From: Dorea longicatena
GTDB taxonomy: Bacteria; Bacillota; Clostridia; Lachnospirales; Lachnospiraceae
DNA length: 64,000 nucleotides
Reading direction: 5' to 3'
Assembly (NCBI RefSeq): GCF_024168045.1
Contig: NZ_CP100126.1
Coordinates: 1,629,501 to 1,693,500, forward strand
Shown: positions 8,433-17,963 of the stretch, piece by piece
How the letters are laid out: each line of letters opens with the position of its first letter
Numbering within the stretch: position 1 is the first letter of the stretch
Notes under the pieces: model-generated
What the model saw: only the letters and a program-made list of their open reading frames with translations
The model's database searches: none
Told to the model about the DNA's origin: nothing
Translations under genes and position numbers: made by a program

Positions 8433-10115
8433 TTACTCTACAGCAAGCACATAGTAATAGATCGGCTGTCCGCCAAACTGAATATCCACATCTACATCCG
8501 GATACAGTTCTTCTATCTCTCCTGCGAATTTCTCCGCCTCTTCTTCTGATACTTCCTCTCCGTAATAGATACTGATCAGTTCGGAATCTTCATCTACCAG
8601 ATTCGCAATCAGTTCTTTTGTAGTCTCTTCCAGATCTTTTCCTACCGCAAGGATTCCACTGTCACCGATACCCATGATATCTCCTTCATGGATCTCTTTG
8701 TCATCAATATGTGTATCTCTTACCGCATACGTCATCTGACCGGTCTTTACATTCTTGATCTCTTCCAACATAGCCTCTTCATTTGTCTTGGCATCTGCGT
8801 CCGGCATAAAGTTAATGATCGCTGTAATTCCCTGTGGTACAGTTTTAGTAGGGATTACGATGATCTCTTTATCTTCTACCAATGATTTTGCCTGGTTTGC
8901 TGCCAGAATAATGTTCTTGTTGTTCGGAAGGATAAATACCGTATCTGCATTTACCTGATCGATAGCATTCAGCATGTCCTCTGTACTTGGATTCATGGTC
9001 TGTCCGCCTTCGATGATATAATCTGCACCCAGTTCTTTGAATATCTCATTCATACCGGCTCCAATGGAAACGGTAATGAATCCCATTGCCTTTCTCGGCT
9101 CTGCTGTCTTCTTTTCTTCGTATGCAGCTTCTTCTTTTGCCTGTTCTTCTGCAAGCTTCTCCGCATCACGGATCAGTTTTTCCTGATGTTCTTCACGCAT
9201 ATTATCGATCTTCATCTTAGAAAGCTGTCCATAAGTCAGCGCTTTCTGGATCGCAAGTCCCGGATCATTGGTGTGTACGTGGATCTTCACGACATCATCA
9301 TCCGCAACACATACGATGGAATCTCCGATCGAGCTTAAGAATTTCTTGAATTCATGTTCATCTTCTTCGGTAAATTCTTTTTCTGTCAGAATGATAAATT
9401 CTGTACAATATCCAAATTTGATATCTGCCGTATCTTCTGCATTCACCTTATTCACGGTAACACTTGTACTTGGTTTGATCGAACTGTAATCAATCTCTTT
9501 ACCAAGGAATGCATCATATCCGCCTTTAATCACTTCCAGAAGTCCCTGTCCGCCGGAATCTACCACACCTGCTTCTTTTAATACCGGAAGCATCTCTGGT
9601 GTCTTATTCAGCACTTCCTCTGCATATTCGATCACAGCCGGGATGAATACTTCCAGATCATCTGTCTCTTCAGCCATCTCTGCTGCCTTTGTCGCAATTC
9701 CGCTGGCAACAGTAAGGATGGTTCCTTCCTTCGGCTTCATAACAGCCTTGTAAGCAGTATCTCTTGCTCTCTGGCATGCCGCAGCAAGTGCAAGCACATC
9801 AATCTCTTTCTCTTCTTTGATCGCCTTTGTAAATCCTCTTAAAAGCTGAGATAAGATAACTCCTGAGTTACCTCTCGCCCCGCGCAGGGATCCGGAAGAG
9901 ATTGCCTTTGCAAGATCCTTCATCTCCGGGTTATTTAATGCTGTTACTTCTTTTGCCGCTGACATGATCGTCATAGACATATTTGTACCTGTATCTCCAT
10001 CTGGTACCGGGAATACATTCAATTCGTTGATATAGTCTTTCTTTGCTTCAATGTTCTGAGCACCTGCAAGAAACATCTTTGCAAGCACGTCCACATTAAT
10101 CGTTTTCGTAGCCAC
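8433..10115 (-). CDS. DAK2 (DhaL) / DegV-like protein YloV, fatty acid kinase catalytic subunit FakA type
   Basis: 560 residues. The N-terminal DhaL nucleotide-binding domain has the ELNVFPVPDGDTGTNM motif (about residues 28-45) and GARGNSGVILSQ (near 78). A middle region follows, then a C-terminal DegV-like domain (MGFITVSIGAGM near 344). In related Firmicutes this protein phosphorylates fatty acids bound by a FakB (DegV) partner; no fakB is present here. The start is a GTG with AAGGAGG 10 bases before it. The Asp23 gene is immediately upstream, an arrangement conserved in Firmicutes. Confidence 0.9.
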   Translation of the reverse strand: MATKTINVDVLAKMFLAGAQNIEAKKDYINELNVFPVPDGDTGTNMSMTIMSAAKEVTALNNPEMKDLAKAISSGSLRGARGNSGVILSQLLRGFTKAIKEEKEIDVLALAAACQRARDTAYKAVMKPKEGTILTVASGIATKAAEMAEETDDLEVFIPAVIEYAEEVLNKTPEMLPVLKEAGVVDSGGQGLLEVIKGGYDAFLGKEIDYSSIKPSTSVTVNKVNAEDTADIKFGYCTEFIILTEKEFTEEDEHEFKKFLSSIGDSIVCVADDDVVKIHVHTNDPGLAIQKALTYGQLSKMKIDNMREEHQEKLIRDAEKLAEEQAKEEAAYEEKKTAEPRKAMGFITVSIGAGMNEIFKELGADYIIEGGQTMNPSTEDMLNAIDQVNADTVFILPNNKNIILAANQAKSLVEDKEIIVIPTKTVPQGITAIINFMPDADAKTNEEAMLEEIKNVKTGQMTYAVRDTHIDDKEIHEGDIMGIGDSGILAVGKDLEETTKELIANLVDEDSELISIYYGEEVSEEEAEKFAGEIEELYPDVDVDIQFGGQPIYYYVLAVE

Positions 10116-10144
10116 TTCTTACGTTCCTCCTTAAAATCCACAAA

Positions 10145-10504
10145 CTAATCAATGACTCTTACGCCTTCAATATAGACGTTGATCTTATCTACCTGCATAC
10201 CGGAAAATTCTTCCACTCTGTACTTCACATCACTGATCAGATTATCTGTTACAGCGGAAATGCTTACACCGTATGCCACAATAATGTGGAAGTCAATACT
10301 GATATGATTATCATCACTTATATTTACATGGATTCCTCTTGTCAGGCTCTCCTTTTTCAGCAGATGAACCAGGCCATCTTTCATATTTACAGCTGCCATT
10401 CCAACAATACCAAAACATTCAACCGCCACTGTTCCTGCATATTTTGCAATTACTTCAGGATCAATGGTAATAATTCCCAAATCTGTACTCATACACCCTT
10501 TCAT
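10145..10504 (-). CDS. Asp23/Gls24 family envelope stress protein
   Basis: 119-residue Asp23 family member. The core is recognisable (DLGIITIDPEVIAKYAGTVA, later SIDFHIIVAYGVSI, and INVYIEGVRV at the end). Known relatives are membrane-associated envelope-stress proteins of poorly defined function. The start at 10504 is set by GGAGG 7 bases upstream. It is 29 bases upstream of the DhaL/DegV gene and probably co-transcribed with it. Confidence 0.92.
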   Translation of the reverse strand: MKGCMSTDLGIITIDPEVIAKYAGTVAVECFGIVGMAAVNMKDGLVHLLKKESLTRGIHVNISDDNHISIDFHIIVAYGVSISAVTDNLISDVKYRVEEFSGMQVDKINVYIEGVRVID

Positions 10505-10604
10505 AGCAAAACCTCCACTTCTTTTATTATCTTCTATCTAAATCAAAACATAATATATTTTATTATACTCTGTTTTACCGCTAATTACAATAGTTCTTAT
10601 TGCG

Positions 10605-10642
10605 CAAAAAAACTCAGATTCCACACATCGAAATCTGAGTTT
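10605..10642 (-). terminator. Terminator of rpmB
   Basis: An 11-bp stem AAACTCAGATT (10610-10620) pairs with AATCTGAGTTT (10632-10642). On the minus strand it is followed by TTTTTTT and then GCGC. Confidence 0.9.
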
Positions 10643-10651
10643 CAATACATC

Positions 10652-10840
10652 TTATGCACGCTCAACTTTTCCTGATTTCAAACAAGAAGTACAAACATAC
10701 ATCTTCTTTGTAGCTCCGTTTTCGGTTTTCACGCGAACAGATTTTACATTTGATTTCCACATCTTTGGTGATTTTCTATGAGAGTGGCTGACATTGTTTC
10801 CAAAGTGAGCACCCTTTTCACAAATAGCACATTTTGCCAT
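10652..10840 (-). CDS. rpmB: 50S ribosomal protein L28
   Basis: 62 residues beginning MAKCAICEKG, with HSHRKSPKMWKSNVKSVRVK and a CTSCLKSGKVERA end, all typical of L28. Two cysteine pairs (C4/C7 and C51/C54 by count) make it the zinc-binding form. AGGAGG precedes the ATG. It is a single-gene unit closed by its own terminator. Confidence 0.97.
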   Translation of the reverse strand: MAKCAICEKGAHFGNNVSHSHRKSPKMWKSNVKSVRVKTENGATKKMYVCTSCLKSGKVERA

Positions 10841-10961
10841 GACTGCACCTCCTAACGCTCATAATAAGTTCTTTGTCCGAACTCGCAACAATAGTTATTC
10901 TAGCAGACTGTTGCAAGAATTGCAAGAGTTATTTGATATTTTTTTGTTTACTTTTCGATTT

Positions 10962-11099
10962 TCAGCAACAAAACAGGCAATATCCCACTGCAACGCACAG
11001 GATCATACACAAAATCTGGCAGAACAAACCTGGTATGACCAGTGCCAGAAGCATTCCTGCCGCTATCCAGAACAATGCAAATCCTACGATTCTTTTCAC
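10962..11099 (-). CDS. Small membrane protein downstream of gerW (45 aa)
   Basis: A short frame from a GTG at 11097-11099 to a TGA at 10962-10964 encodes MKRIVGFALFWIAAGMLLAL and continues as one or two hydrophobic segments ending in CLFCC. It lies 54 bases after the gerW stop on the same strand, so it is likely co-transcribed. The ribosome site is weak (AGGTG). Almost entirely hydrophobic, cysteine-rich at its end; I know of no function. The alternative is chance coding, but the clean N-terminal K-R plus membrane-segment pattern argues for a real gene. Confidence 0.55.
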   Translation of the reverse strand: MKRIVGFALFWIAAGMLLALVIPGLFCQILCMILCVAVGYCLFCC

Positions 11100-11153
11100 A
11101 GACACACACCTGCTTTTTGTACATTATATGTACACTGCCACAAAAAATGTCTG

Positions 11154-11543
11154 CTATTTTTCTGCTTCGTCAAGGATCTTATTCACATCCTCTTCCGTAA
11201 CGTTATCTTCTTTTCGGGATGTAAAACGATCCATCACATCCGGTACCATATCCAGCAGCTTCGTGATCGTATCCTGATTCTTGATGTTCACAAGCTTGGT
11301 GTGACCATTCTGAATGACCAGCACCGCGCTTGGTGTCATCTTCCCGCCGATACCTCCGGCACCTTTTTCTTTCTTATCTGCGTTGAACGCACCTGCGCCT
11401 ACCGCAAAGGATACATCTACCAGTGGTAAAATAATCGTATCGCCGATATGGATTGCTTCTCCTACTACCGTCTTGGATGATACCACTCCGTCCATACCAT
11501 GGAACAGCGCTTCTACAGTCCCTTTGAAATTATTCTCAGCCAT
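11154..11543 (-). CDS. gerW: Sporulation protein GerW (YtfJ family)
   Basis: 129 residues of the GerW/YtfJ family, needed in Bacillus for spores to germinate in response to some nutrients. Seen: GVVSSKTVVGEAI, DTIILPLVDVSF, then a glycine-rich GAGGIGGKMTPSAVLVI segment. The ATG at 11543 has AAGGAGG 7 bases upstream; an in-frame start further up is less likely. A DUF2953 gene lies directly upstream, the usual arrangement in Clostridia. Confidence 0.93.
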   Translation of the reverse strand: MAENNFKGTVEALFHGMDGVVSSKTVVGEAIHIGDTIILPLVDVSFAVGAGAFNADKKEKGAGGIGGKMTPSAVLVIQNGHTKLVNIKNQDTITKLLDMVPDVMDRFTSRKEDNVTEEDVNKILDEAEK

Positions 11544-11570
11544 CTTCTTTCCTCCTTGCATTCTCTATAT

Positions 11571-12587
11571 CTATAATTGAAACTTGCGGATATCATGATA
11601 TGTCTTTCTGATCTCGCTGCACCACACCAGGTTCCACAGGAAGCAGACCAACGGCATCATGCGGAATCCACCGCGGACTCTGACTTTCCCTTTCAGTATC
11701 CTTCTTTCAAAATCAGGTTCCACTAACAGATGCTCTCCGATAAACGGATAGATCATACTTAACCCCGCCAGTGCCTGTCCTGTATGGTACGGATCTTCGA
11801 ATCCAAATTGAACTTCACCTTTTATTACTTTCGGCTTCCAACGCTTTAACAGCTTGCCCGCCTCTTTTTTCACCTTCGAAAAAGCTTTCCTGTGCACCGG
11901 ATCTTCCAATTCCTTCATAATTCTTTCTTTCTTATCCAATATGCTGTCCAGCTTTTCTTCTGCATGTCCAACCGTATGCTTTATCTTATCACAGAACTTT
12001 AAGATTGTACATTTTATCTTCGCAAATCTCCCAGCTTTTTCAGGAGTATTTTCCGGGATTTCTTCCACATTCTCCGGAAGCGTTTTACTGCTCTCCACAG
12101 TTCTTTTTTCTTCTTCAGGCTCTTCTTCCATTTCCGATAGTCTGCTACTGCTTTCCACTCTCTGTTCTTTCCGGTTTTCTTTCGAAGCTGTATTCTCTTT
12201 TTCATGAGCTTCCTCCTTCTCAGATTCTATCTTCGCAGTTTCTGTTTTCTCAACGTCTGTTTTCACCGGACGATCTTCCGATTTTTTCTTCTCAGTATCT
12301 GTATGTCCGCTTTTCTGCGGTTCACTTCCGAAAGATTTCCACGCAATCCTTACCCGCCATTTTAACTCCTGCTCTTCAAATGACACATCGATCCGTATCA
12401 GGCGCAAGAACCACGTCACGCGGCCGTATGCGCTGCTTTCCTTTATCTCTCCGGGCATTGACGCATCGAGCCGGTATCTCACCGGAACACACAAAAAGGT
12501 CACCAGAAGCAGAAGCAGCAGCCCGAGAATCACTGCAATTATGATCCCTATTATTTTTAAAATGATCAAAAGAATATGTAACACCAT
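11571..12587 (-). CDS. DUF2953 domain membrane protein
   Basis: 338 residues. One N-terminal membrane anchor (about residues 5-32), then a beta-rich part (CVPVRYRLD). A long low-complexity charged middle rich in E and K (about 85-190) follows. The C-terminal DUF2953 segment contains FGFEDPYHTGQALAGLSMIYPF and ends in RVRGGFRMMPL. DUF2953 next to gerW is a conserved pair in spore formers, which suggests a spore-envelope role, but no activity is known. Confidence 0.85.
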   Translation of the reverse strand: MVLHILLIILKIIGIIIAVILGLLLLLLVTFLCVPVRYRLDASMPGEIKESSAYGRVTWFLRLIRIDVSFEEQELKWRVRIAWKSFGSEPQKSGHTDTEKKKSEDRPVKTDVEKTETAKIESEKEEAHEKENTASKENRKEQRVESSSRLSEMEEEPEEEKRTVESSKTLPENVEEIPENTPEKAGRFAKIKCTILKFCDKIKHTVGHAEEKLDSILDKKERIMKELEDPVHRKAFSKVKKEAGKLLKRWKPKVIKGEVQFGFEDPYHTGQALAGLSMIYPFIGEHLLVEPDFERRILKGKVRVRGGFRMMPLVCFLWNLVWCSEIRKTYHDIRKFQL

Positions 12588-12588
12588 C

Positions 12589-12912
12589 TTATCTTCCCTG
12601 CTCTTTTTCTAATATATAAGACCGTATATCACATCCGCCCGTCTGTTCATATACTTCCTGTACGATCTGTTCTACCAGTTCTACCGCTTCCTCATATCCT
12701 TTTGTAATTCCTACCACGAACAGATCCTGTTCCGGAAATGCAGGCTGCTTAAACTGGAGTGTCGGATAGATTTCCAGTTGATTCTTTTCACTGATTGCCA
12801 GCGTGATCACATGCACACTCGGCTGCAGTTTTCCGGATTCCAGCTTGCGGATGATTTTCTCTTTTTTCTTTTCCAGTCCTTCTGTCAGGTACAGATGCTT
12901 ATAGTATCGCAT
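12589..12912 (-). CDS. Conserved hypothetical protein (107 aa)
   Basis: Soluble, mixed-charge protein starting MRYYKHLYLTEGLEKKKEKI. No motif I can assign; the middle reads VHVITLAISEKNQLEIYPTL. It ends one base before the DUF2953 gene begins and starts 21 bases after the PBP gene ends, so it is within the same operon. Probably a Clostridia-specific conserved family. Confidence 0.75.
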   Translation of the reverse strand: MRYYKHLYLTEGLEKKKEKIIRKLESGKLQPSVHVITLAISEKNQLEIYPTLQFKQPAFPEQDLFVVGITKGYEEAVELVEQIVQEVYEQTGGCDIRSYILEKEQGR

Positions 12913-12933
12913 ATTTCCCGTCCTTCTATACTT

Positions 12934-14385
12934 CTAATAATACGAGTCAAAAATCTCTTTTGCAACATTTACCGCCTTTGCAGTTCCATCCGAAGCTTCA
13001 ATGATCACGCTTACAACCAGTTCCGGATCTTCCACATTCGACATACCGATGAACCAGGAGTGGTCTTTTTCTTTATCGGAACTATATTCTGCCGTACCGG
13101 TCTTTCCCGCTGCTGTGTAGCTCTGTCCGCTCAATACAGATGCTGTACCGTAATCTACTACACTCTTCATGTATTCTTTGATCTGGGCAGCTTCTTCAGC
13201 TGTCATAAGCTGCTTATATTCTTTCTGATCCGTCTCTTTCATGACCGCTCCCGATGCATTTGTCACCTTGTCAACCAGATACGGTTTCATCAACTTTCCG
13301 CCATTGGCGATAGCAGATGTGATCAGTGCCATATGATACGGGCTTACCTGCGTCTCCCCCTGTCCCATCGCCGTCATCATCTTTGTACCGTTTCCGGCAG
13401 AGCTATCCATCGTAAAGCTGCTCTTACTATACGGAAGATCCGAAGGCAGTTTTGAATCAAACAGAACTTCCTCCGCCGTCTTCTTAAATTTCACCGAATC
13501 CAGTGAAAGTCCTATATTCGAAAAAGATGTGTTGCACGAATATGCCAGACTTTCCTCCAGACTGACCTGCCCGTGGACATGTCCGTTATAGCAGTGAATC
13601 TTAATTCCACTGTTCTCGATCGAACCGGTACAATTATAAGAATAAGAACTGTAATCCGGATTCTCCCTCATGAATTCCAGAAGTGTCACAACTTTGAACG
13701 TAGAACCCGGTGCATACTGCCCCTGTGTCGCACGATTCAACAGTACACTGTTTTCATCTGTACTCAGAGCGTTCCAGCTGGATTCTACCGTATTCGGATC
13801 AAAGTCCGGCTTAGATACCATGGCAAGGATCTTTCCTGTCTTCGGCTCCATCACCACTACCGCACCTTTTTTCTCTCCCAGTGCCTGATATGCCGCTTCC
13901 TGAAGGTCCGAATCCAGTGTTGTCACAACCGTGTCTCCCATATTTTTTTTATCCTGGAATTCATTCTTCAACTTGATCAGGAAATTCTCATCCGAAGTCA
14001 GCAGGTCATAATTCTCCAGAGATTCGATCCCGGATTTGCCCTGTACGCTGTAACCGACCACATGTGCAAATACATCGCCATAAGGATACTCTCTTGTCTC
14101 GCTTCCGTCTGCTGCCGTATCGGTCTTCGCAAGCACATTCCCGTTCCTATCTACAATTGTTCCCCGGGTCACCCTCTTTGCATTCGAATTCTGTCTGGCA
14201 TTATAAGGACTTCTGATGATCTCCTGGCTTTTTTTTACCTGAAAATATCCGATATATCCCAGCAGTACCAGAAAAAGCGCTACGAATACATACGTAACTC
14301 TAGCGAACTCTTTGTTTCTTGCGCGCTTTGCCTTGAGCCGCTTCTTTTCGCGCTTTTTGGCTTCTTTTCGCTCTTTGCGGGTCAT
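12934..14385 (-). CDS. Class B penicillin-binding protein (FtsI/PbpA-type transpeptidase)
   Basis: Peptidoglycan transpeptidase. From the ATG at 14385 it is 483 residues: a strongly basic cytoplasmic N-terminus (about 27 residues), one membrane anchor (30-50), a short non-catalytic domain (RGTIVDRNGNVLA near 75), then the transpeptidase domain. Active-site motifs are S228-T-F-K231, S283-C-N285 and K428-T-G430. It follows an FtsW/RodA gene, its expected glycosyltransferase partner. The frame is open to a TTG at 14463, but that would overlap the FtsW gene by 164 bases; the ATG start still overlaps by 86. Confidence 0.9.
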   Translation of the reverse strand: MTRKERKEAKKREKKRLKAKRARNKEFARVTYVFVALFLVLLGYIGYFQVKKSQEIIRSPYNARQNSNAKRVTRGTIVDRNGNVLAKTDTAADGSETREYPYGDVFAHVVGYSVQGKSGIESLENYDLLTSDENFLIKLKNEFQDKKNMGDTVVTTLDSDLQEAAYQALGEKKGAVVVMEPKTGKILAMVSKPDFDPNTVESSWNALSTDENSVLLNRATQGQYAPGSTFKVVTLLEFMRENPDYSSYSYNCTGSIENSGIKIHCYNGHVHGQVSLEESLAYSCNTSFSNIGLSLDSVKFKKTAEEVLFDSKLPSDLPYSKSSFTMDSSAGNGTKMMTAMGQGETQVSPYHMALITSAIANGGKLMKPYLVDKVTNASGAVMKETDQKEYKQLMTAEEAAQIKEYMKSVVDYGTASVLSGQSYTAAGKTGTAEYSSDKEKDHSWFIGMSNVEDPELVVSVIIEASDGTAKAVNVAKEIFDSYY

Positions 14386-15772
14386 ATTCTGCCTCTCGAT
14401 ATCCCGCCGCACTCTCCTGTCGGCTTCTCTTTGCTCGTAACCGTTCTTTCTTCCTTCTCTCAATATCCTCTTCCTCGTCTTCTCTTAAAATATACAGTCC
14501 CTGGATAATTGCAAACATGATCAGCGTACTGATCAGAGAACTTCCGCCATAGCTTACCAGCGGAAGTGTTACACCTGTTGACGGAATGAACTTTGTCGCT
14601 CCTCCGATCGTTAAAAACACCTGGAATATATAACAGGTACCAAGTCCCAGCGCTACCATCTTATAAAACAGATTATGCAGCTGCATTGCGATATTTAAGA
14701 ACATCACATAACAGCTCACACAGATCAGTATCAGACACATCGCATAGATCAGCCCCATCTCTTCTGAAATTGCAGAAAAGATGAAGTCCTCTGCCGATAC
14801 CGGAATCGTGTCCGGCTGTCCCTGATAAAGTCCCGCTCCGAACCATCCGCCGGTCCCGATGGCAAATAATGACTGTGCTACCTGATAACCGCCTTTATCA
14901 TATGTTCCAAACGGGTCTCTCCATACATTTACACGCGTCTTAACGTGCGTAAACAGATGATACGCCACAACTGCTCCGGCACTTCCCGCACCAAGTCCTG
15001 CGAGAATATAAAGCGGCTGATGTGTTGCCACATATAACATGACCAGATATACGACGAAGATAATAAGCGCCGCACCAAGGTCCTTAGATGCCACAAGGAT
15101 CAACACATGAAATGCTGCAACTGCCGTCGTCACCACAATATCTTTAAATTCTGTAGAACGCTTAAAACTCGATGCCACGAAGAACACAAAGACAATCTTC
15201 ACAAGTTCTGATGGCTGGATGTTGATTCCGGCAACCGTAAAGCCAAGCATTGCACCATAAGACACCTTACCTACAACCACTACTACCGCCAGCGACACGA
15301 TACCGATAATTCCGTAAAGAATTCTCCATTCTGACAGAAAACGTGCTTTTCGGATAATGATCGGAATCACAAGGCAGAGCACAATTCCTGCTGCCGCGAT
15401 CAGATACTGTTTCGCAGCCTTATCATAATTCAGTCTGGTGATCATGATAAAACCGATGCTGAGCAGCATACACATATTATTTACAACCAGACGTGATACT
15501 TTCGGATAAATAAAGCTATACAACAGGATCGTTCCTCCAAGAAGCGTCACCTGCATCAGATACAATGCCAGAATCTTTGTATCTTTTTTTTCCAGATACA
15601 TCACAAGAAATGCCGTCAGATGCATCACAAACATCAGCACATTCTGCTTCCTGAGACAACGTTTCTTTTTATCCGGATCATAATATCCGAAGATACTGAA
15701 ACACAGATACGTATACACTGTGATCATCAGTATCATCAGATATTTTGATAACTGTACAATTATGTTTACCAA
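14300..15772 (-). CDS. FtsW/RodA/SpoVE family glycosyltransferase
   Basis: SEDS-family peptidoglycan polymerase. 490 residues with about ten to twelve membrane segments and the family signature near the end (FIPSTGVTLPLVSYGGSSLI). It carries a basic C-terminal tail of about 55 residues (from RRKKERLRAKRSR), longer than usual and overlapping the PBP gene. The start is uncertain: TTG at 15772 is 8 bases after the U32 gene ends. Together with the PBP it forms a polymerase-transpeptidase pair for septum, side wall or spore cortex; which one is not clear. Confidence 0.9.
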   Translation of the reverse strand: MVNIIVQLSKYLMILMITVYTYLCFSIFGYYDPDKKKRCLRKQNVLMFVMHLTAFLVMYLEKKDTKILALYLMQVTLLGGTILLYSFIYPKVSRLVVNNMCMLLSIGFIMITRLNYDKAAKQYLIAAAGIVLCLVIPIIIRKARFLSEWRILYGIIGIVSLAVVVVVGKVSYGAMLGFTVAGINIQPSELVKIVFVFFVASSFKRSTEFKDIVVTTAVAAFHVLILVASKDLGAALIIFVVYLVMLYVATHQPLYILAGLGAGSAGAVVAYHLFTHVKTRVNVWRDPFGTYDKGGYQVAQSLFAIGTGGWFGAGLYQGQPDTIPVSAEDFIFSAISEEMGLIYAMCLILICVSCYVMFLNIAMQLHNLFYKMVALGLGTCYIFQVFLTIGGATKFIPSTGVTLPLVSYGGSSLISTLIMFAIIQGLYILREDEEEDIERRKKERLRAKRSRQESAAGYREAEYDPQRAKRSQKARKEAAQGKARKKQRVR

Positions 15773-15780
15773 CTTTCCAC

Positions 15781-17904
15781 CTACTTTACTCCTCTTTTAA
15801 AATGCCCCCTCGTATACTCCCGTATCTGAGGTTCCATCTTTTTTCCTTCTGTAAATGCATTCATATATATCTTACAGATTTCTTTTACCTGTTCTTTATT
15901 CTCAACTGTAAAATCCAGCCGTATCTGTGCAGGCATCAGCTTTCTGATCTCTTCCGCCTTATCCGCCAGGAACAACGGTGCTGAATTATACATTACATTA
16001 TAACAGTCTCTGCAATAGCATCTGACTGTAAACTCCTTCTGATAACGGTCAGAAATCGTAAGTACTCCGCCTTTTCCGTCACAGGAAGCACTGGTCTTCT
16101 TTATACAGCCCGCACTGACCATCACCGGCTGGTATCCATATGCGATAAATGCCTGTTCTCCTATCCCAAGTTCTGCCAGCTCACGATCATTCAATTCCAC
16201 CGGCGCTGTTCCCTGTCCGATCCCCAGATCCTTCAACTCTTCTTTTGCTTTTTGATTAAAAATGTAGAGATTATAATCACTGCGGATTTCTTTTTGGTAT
16301 GCATGTTGTCTGAGCCACGCATAACTCTCCCAGTTGCGGATCAGTATACCATCATATTTTTCCTCGATTTTTGCATACATACGTTCATATCTGCGGATCG
16401 TACGTTCCCTGAAAATGTATGGCATCGCAAGGAAATACTGTACGCCGTTTTCACGTTCAAATTCTATCTTCTCATCCAGATACACACACCGTACTCCGCT
16501 GTTTACCGCTGCCTCAAGCTGTGCTTTTGACTGCACAGACGCAGATATACTGCATTCCTTTCCGGTGCTGTTCTTTTCCACGATTTTTTTTGTTTCTGTC
16601 TCACAATCCGCTTCTTCTCTCCGGTATTGCATCTGTATCTTCTCTGTCAGTTCTTTGATTCCTTCTCTTCGCAGTTCATTCAGCGCCTGCATCGGCAGGA
16701 ACACATTTCCTTCTGTATGGATCTTCAGACGTTCAAACACAAACTCTGTATTGCCGGTCTTTCTCATCTGTTTTTCAATTCTTTTCGGATCCAACGGCTG
16801 CTTTTGCGCTTCCTGAACTTCCTGACCGGTACATTCCACGGTAATATTGCCATACGATACTGTTAGTTTAGCACGCTTTCCGACAGAAAATGTTAAAATA
16901 CCATTAATTTTTTCTTGTACTTTTATATCCTGCCACGGTTTTTCCTCAGTGTTGCCATCTTTGGCATTCTTCGGACGCTTCAATGATATCATATCTCTGC
17001 CGTTATGCTGATGATAGTAGCCCTCACAATAACCACGCCTCTGGTAAGCAGCAAGCAGTTCCCGTTTATCAGCCTCTGACACCCGGTATGCCGATCTGTC
17101 TTTTCCTTCTTTCTGAAGCTTAAGATAATGATCCGCATATTTCCGATACATCCTTACAACCGTATAGACATATTCCGGCTGCTTCATTCTTCCTTCTATC
17201 TTAAATGAATCAACCCCCGCATCGATCAGTTCCGGCAAAATGTCTATTGTACACAGATCCTTCAGACTCATCAGATCTGCCGGTTTCTTTCCATCTATCT
17301 GATAAGGAAGACGGCACGGCTGTGCGCACTGTCCTCTGTTGCCGCTCCGTCCACCGATCATACTGCTCAGAAGGCACTGTCCGGAATAACAATAGCACAG
17401 TGCTCCATGTACAAAACATTCCATCTCCAGTCCCGTCTGTCTCTTCATATCACGGATTTCCCCGAGCGAAAGTTCTCTCGCCGGCACGACTCTCGTGATT
17501 CCGTATTGTTTTAAATGATCCGCTCCGAGCGTATTGGTAATGGTCATCTGTGTACTTGCATGTACCGGCATCTTGGGAAAATGCTCTCTGATATACTTTA
17601 CCACACCGATATCCTGTACGATCACTCCATCCAGTCCCGCTCTGTAATACGGAAGCAGATATGCATACAATTCCTCCATCTCCCTGTCTTTCAGAAGTGT
17701 ATTCACCGTCATATATATCTTTCTTCTGTGAATATGTACGTATTCAATTGCCTGCACCATATCTTCTTCCGAAAGATTCTGTGCATATGCCCTTGCTCCA
17801 AATCTGGTACCGCCAAGGTATACTGCATCCGCACCTGCGGCTATTGCTGCCTGCAGGCATTCCATCGAACCTGCCGGTGCCAATATCTCTACCACTCTGT
17901 TCAT
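15781..17904 (-). CDS. Peptidase U32 family protein (collagenase-like)
   Basis: 707 residues. The N-terminal U32 TIM-barrel core carries the signature ECFVHGALCYCYSGQCLLSS near residue 165, and RGQCAQPCR shortly after, supplying the cysteines that bind iron-sulfur in relatives. A long C-terminal half contains further cysteines (RCYCRDCYN). Relatives are tRNA or rRNA hydroxylation proteins (TrhP, RlhA) rather than true proteases, so an RNA-modification role is at least as likely as proteolysis. It lies between ZapA and FtsW on the same strand. Confidence 0.88.
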   Translation of the reverse strand: MNRVVEILAPAGSMECLQAAIAAGADAVYLGGTRFGARAYAQNLSEEDMVQAIEYVHIHRRKIYMTVNTLLKDREMEELYAYLLPYYRAGLDGVIVQDIGVVKYIREHFPKMPVHASTQMTITNTLGADHLKQYGITRVVPARELSLGEIRDMKRQTGLEMECFVHGALCYCYSGQCLLSSMIGGRSGNRGQCAQPCRLPYQIDGKKPADLMSLKDLCTIDILPELIDAGVDSFKIEGRMKQPEYVYTVVRMYRKYADHYLKLQKEGKDRSAYRVSEADKRELLAAYQRRGYCEGYYHQHNGRDMISLKRPKNAKDGNTEEKPWQDIKVQEKINGILTFSVGKRAKLTVSYGNITVECTGQEVQEAQKQPLDPKRIEKQMRKTGNTEFVFERLKIHTEGNVFLPMQALNELRREGIKELTEKIQMQYRREEADCETETKKIVEKNSTGKECSISASVQSKAQLEAAVNSGVRCVYLDEKIEFERENGVQYFLAMPYIFRERTIRRYERMYAKIEEKYDGILIRNWESYAWLRQHAYQKEIRSDYNLYIFNQKAKEELKDLGIGQGTAPVELNDRELAELGIGEQAFIAYGYQPVMVSAGCIKKTSASCDGKGGVLTISDRYQKEFTVRCYCRDCYNVMYNSAPLFLADKAEEIRKLMPAQIRLDFTVENKEQVKEICKIYMNAFTEGKKMEPQIREYTRGHFKRGVK

Positions 17905-17932
17905 AGTCTCTTATCCTGTCTTTTCTTTCTTG

Positions 17933-17958
17933 TAAAAAAGGCTGTCGTGTGACAGCCT
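17933..17958 (-). terminator. Terminator after zapA
   Basis: An 8-bp perfect stem AGGCTGTC (17939-17946) with GACAGCCT (17951-17958). On the minus strand it runs into TTTTTT. It partly insulates the U32 gene from zapA. Confidence 0.85.
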
Positions 17959-17963
17959 AATTC

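Noticed and set aside
14386..14463. Longer PBP start (TTG at 14463)
   Set aside because: It would overlap FtsW by 164 bases, and the purine-rich stretch before it is explained by the Glu/Asp codons of FtsW.
13573..14508. Plus-strand frame of 311 codons opposite the PBP gene
   Set aside because: Antisense to a PBP with all catalytic motifs; no support for coding.
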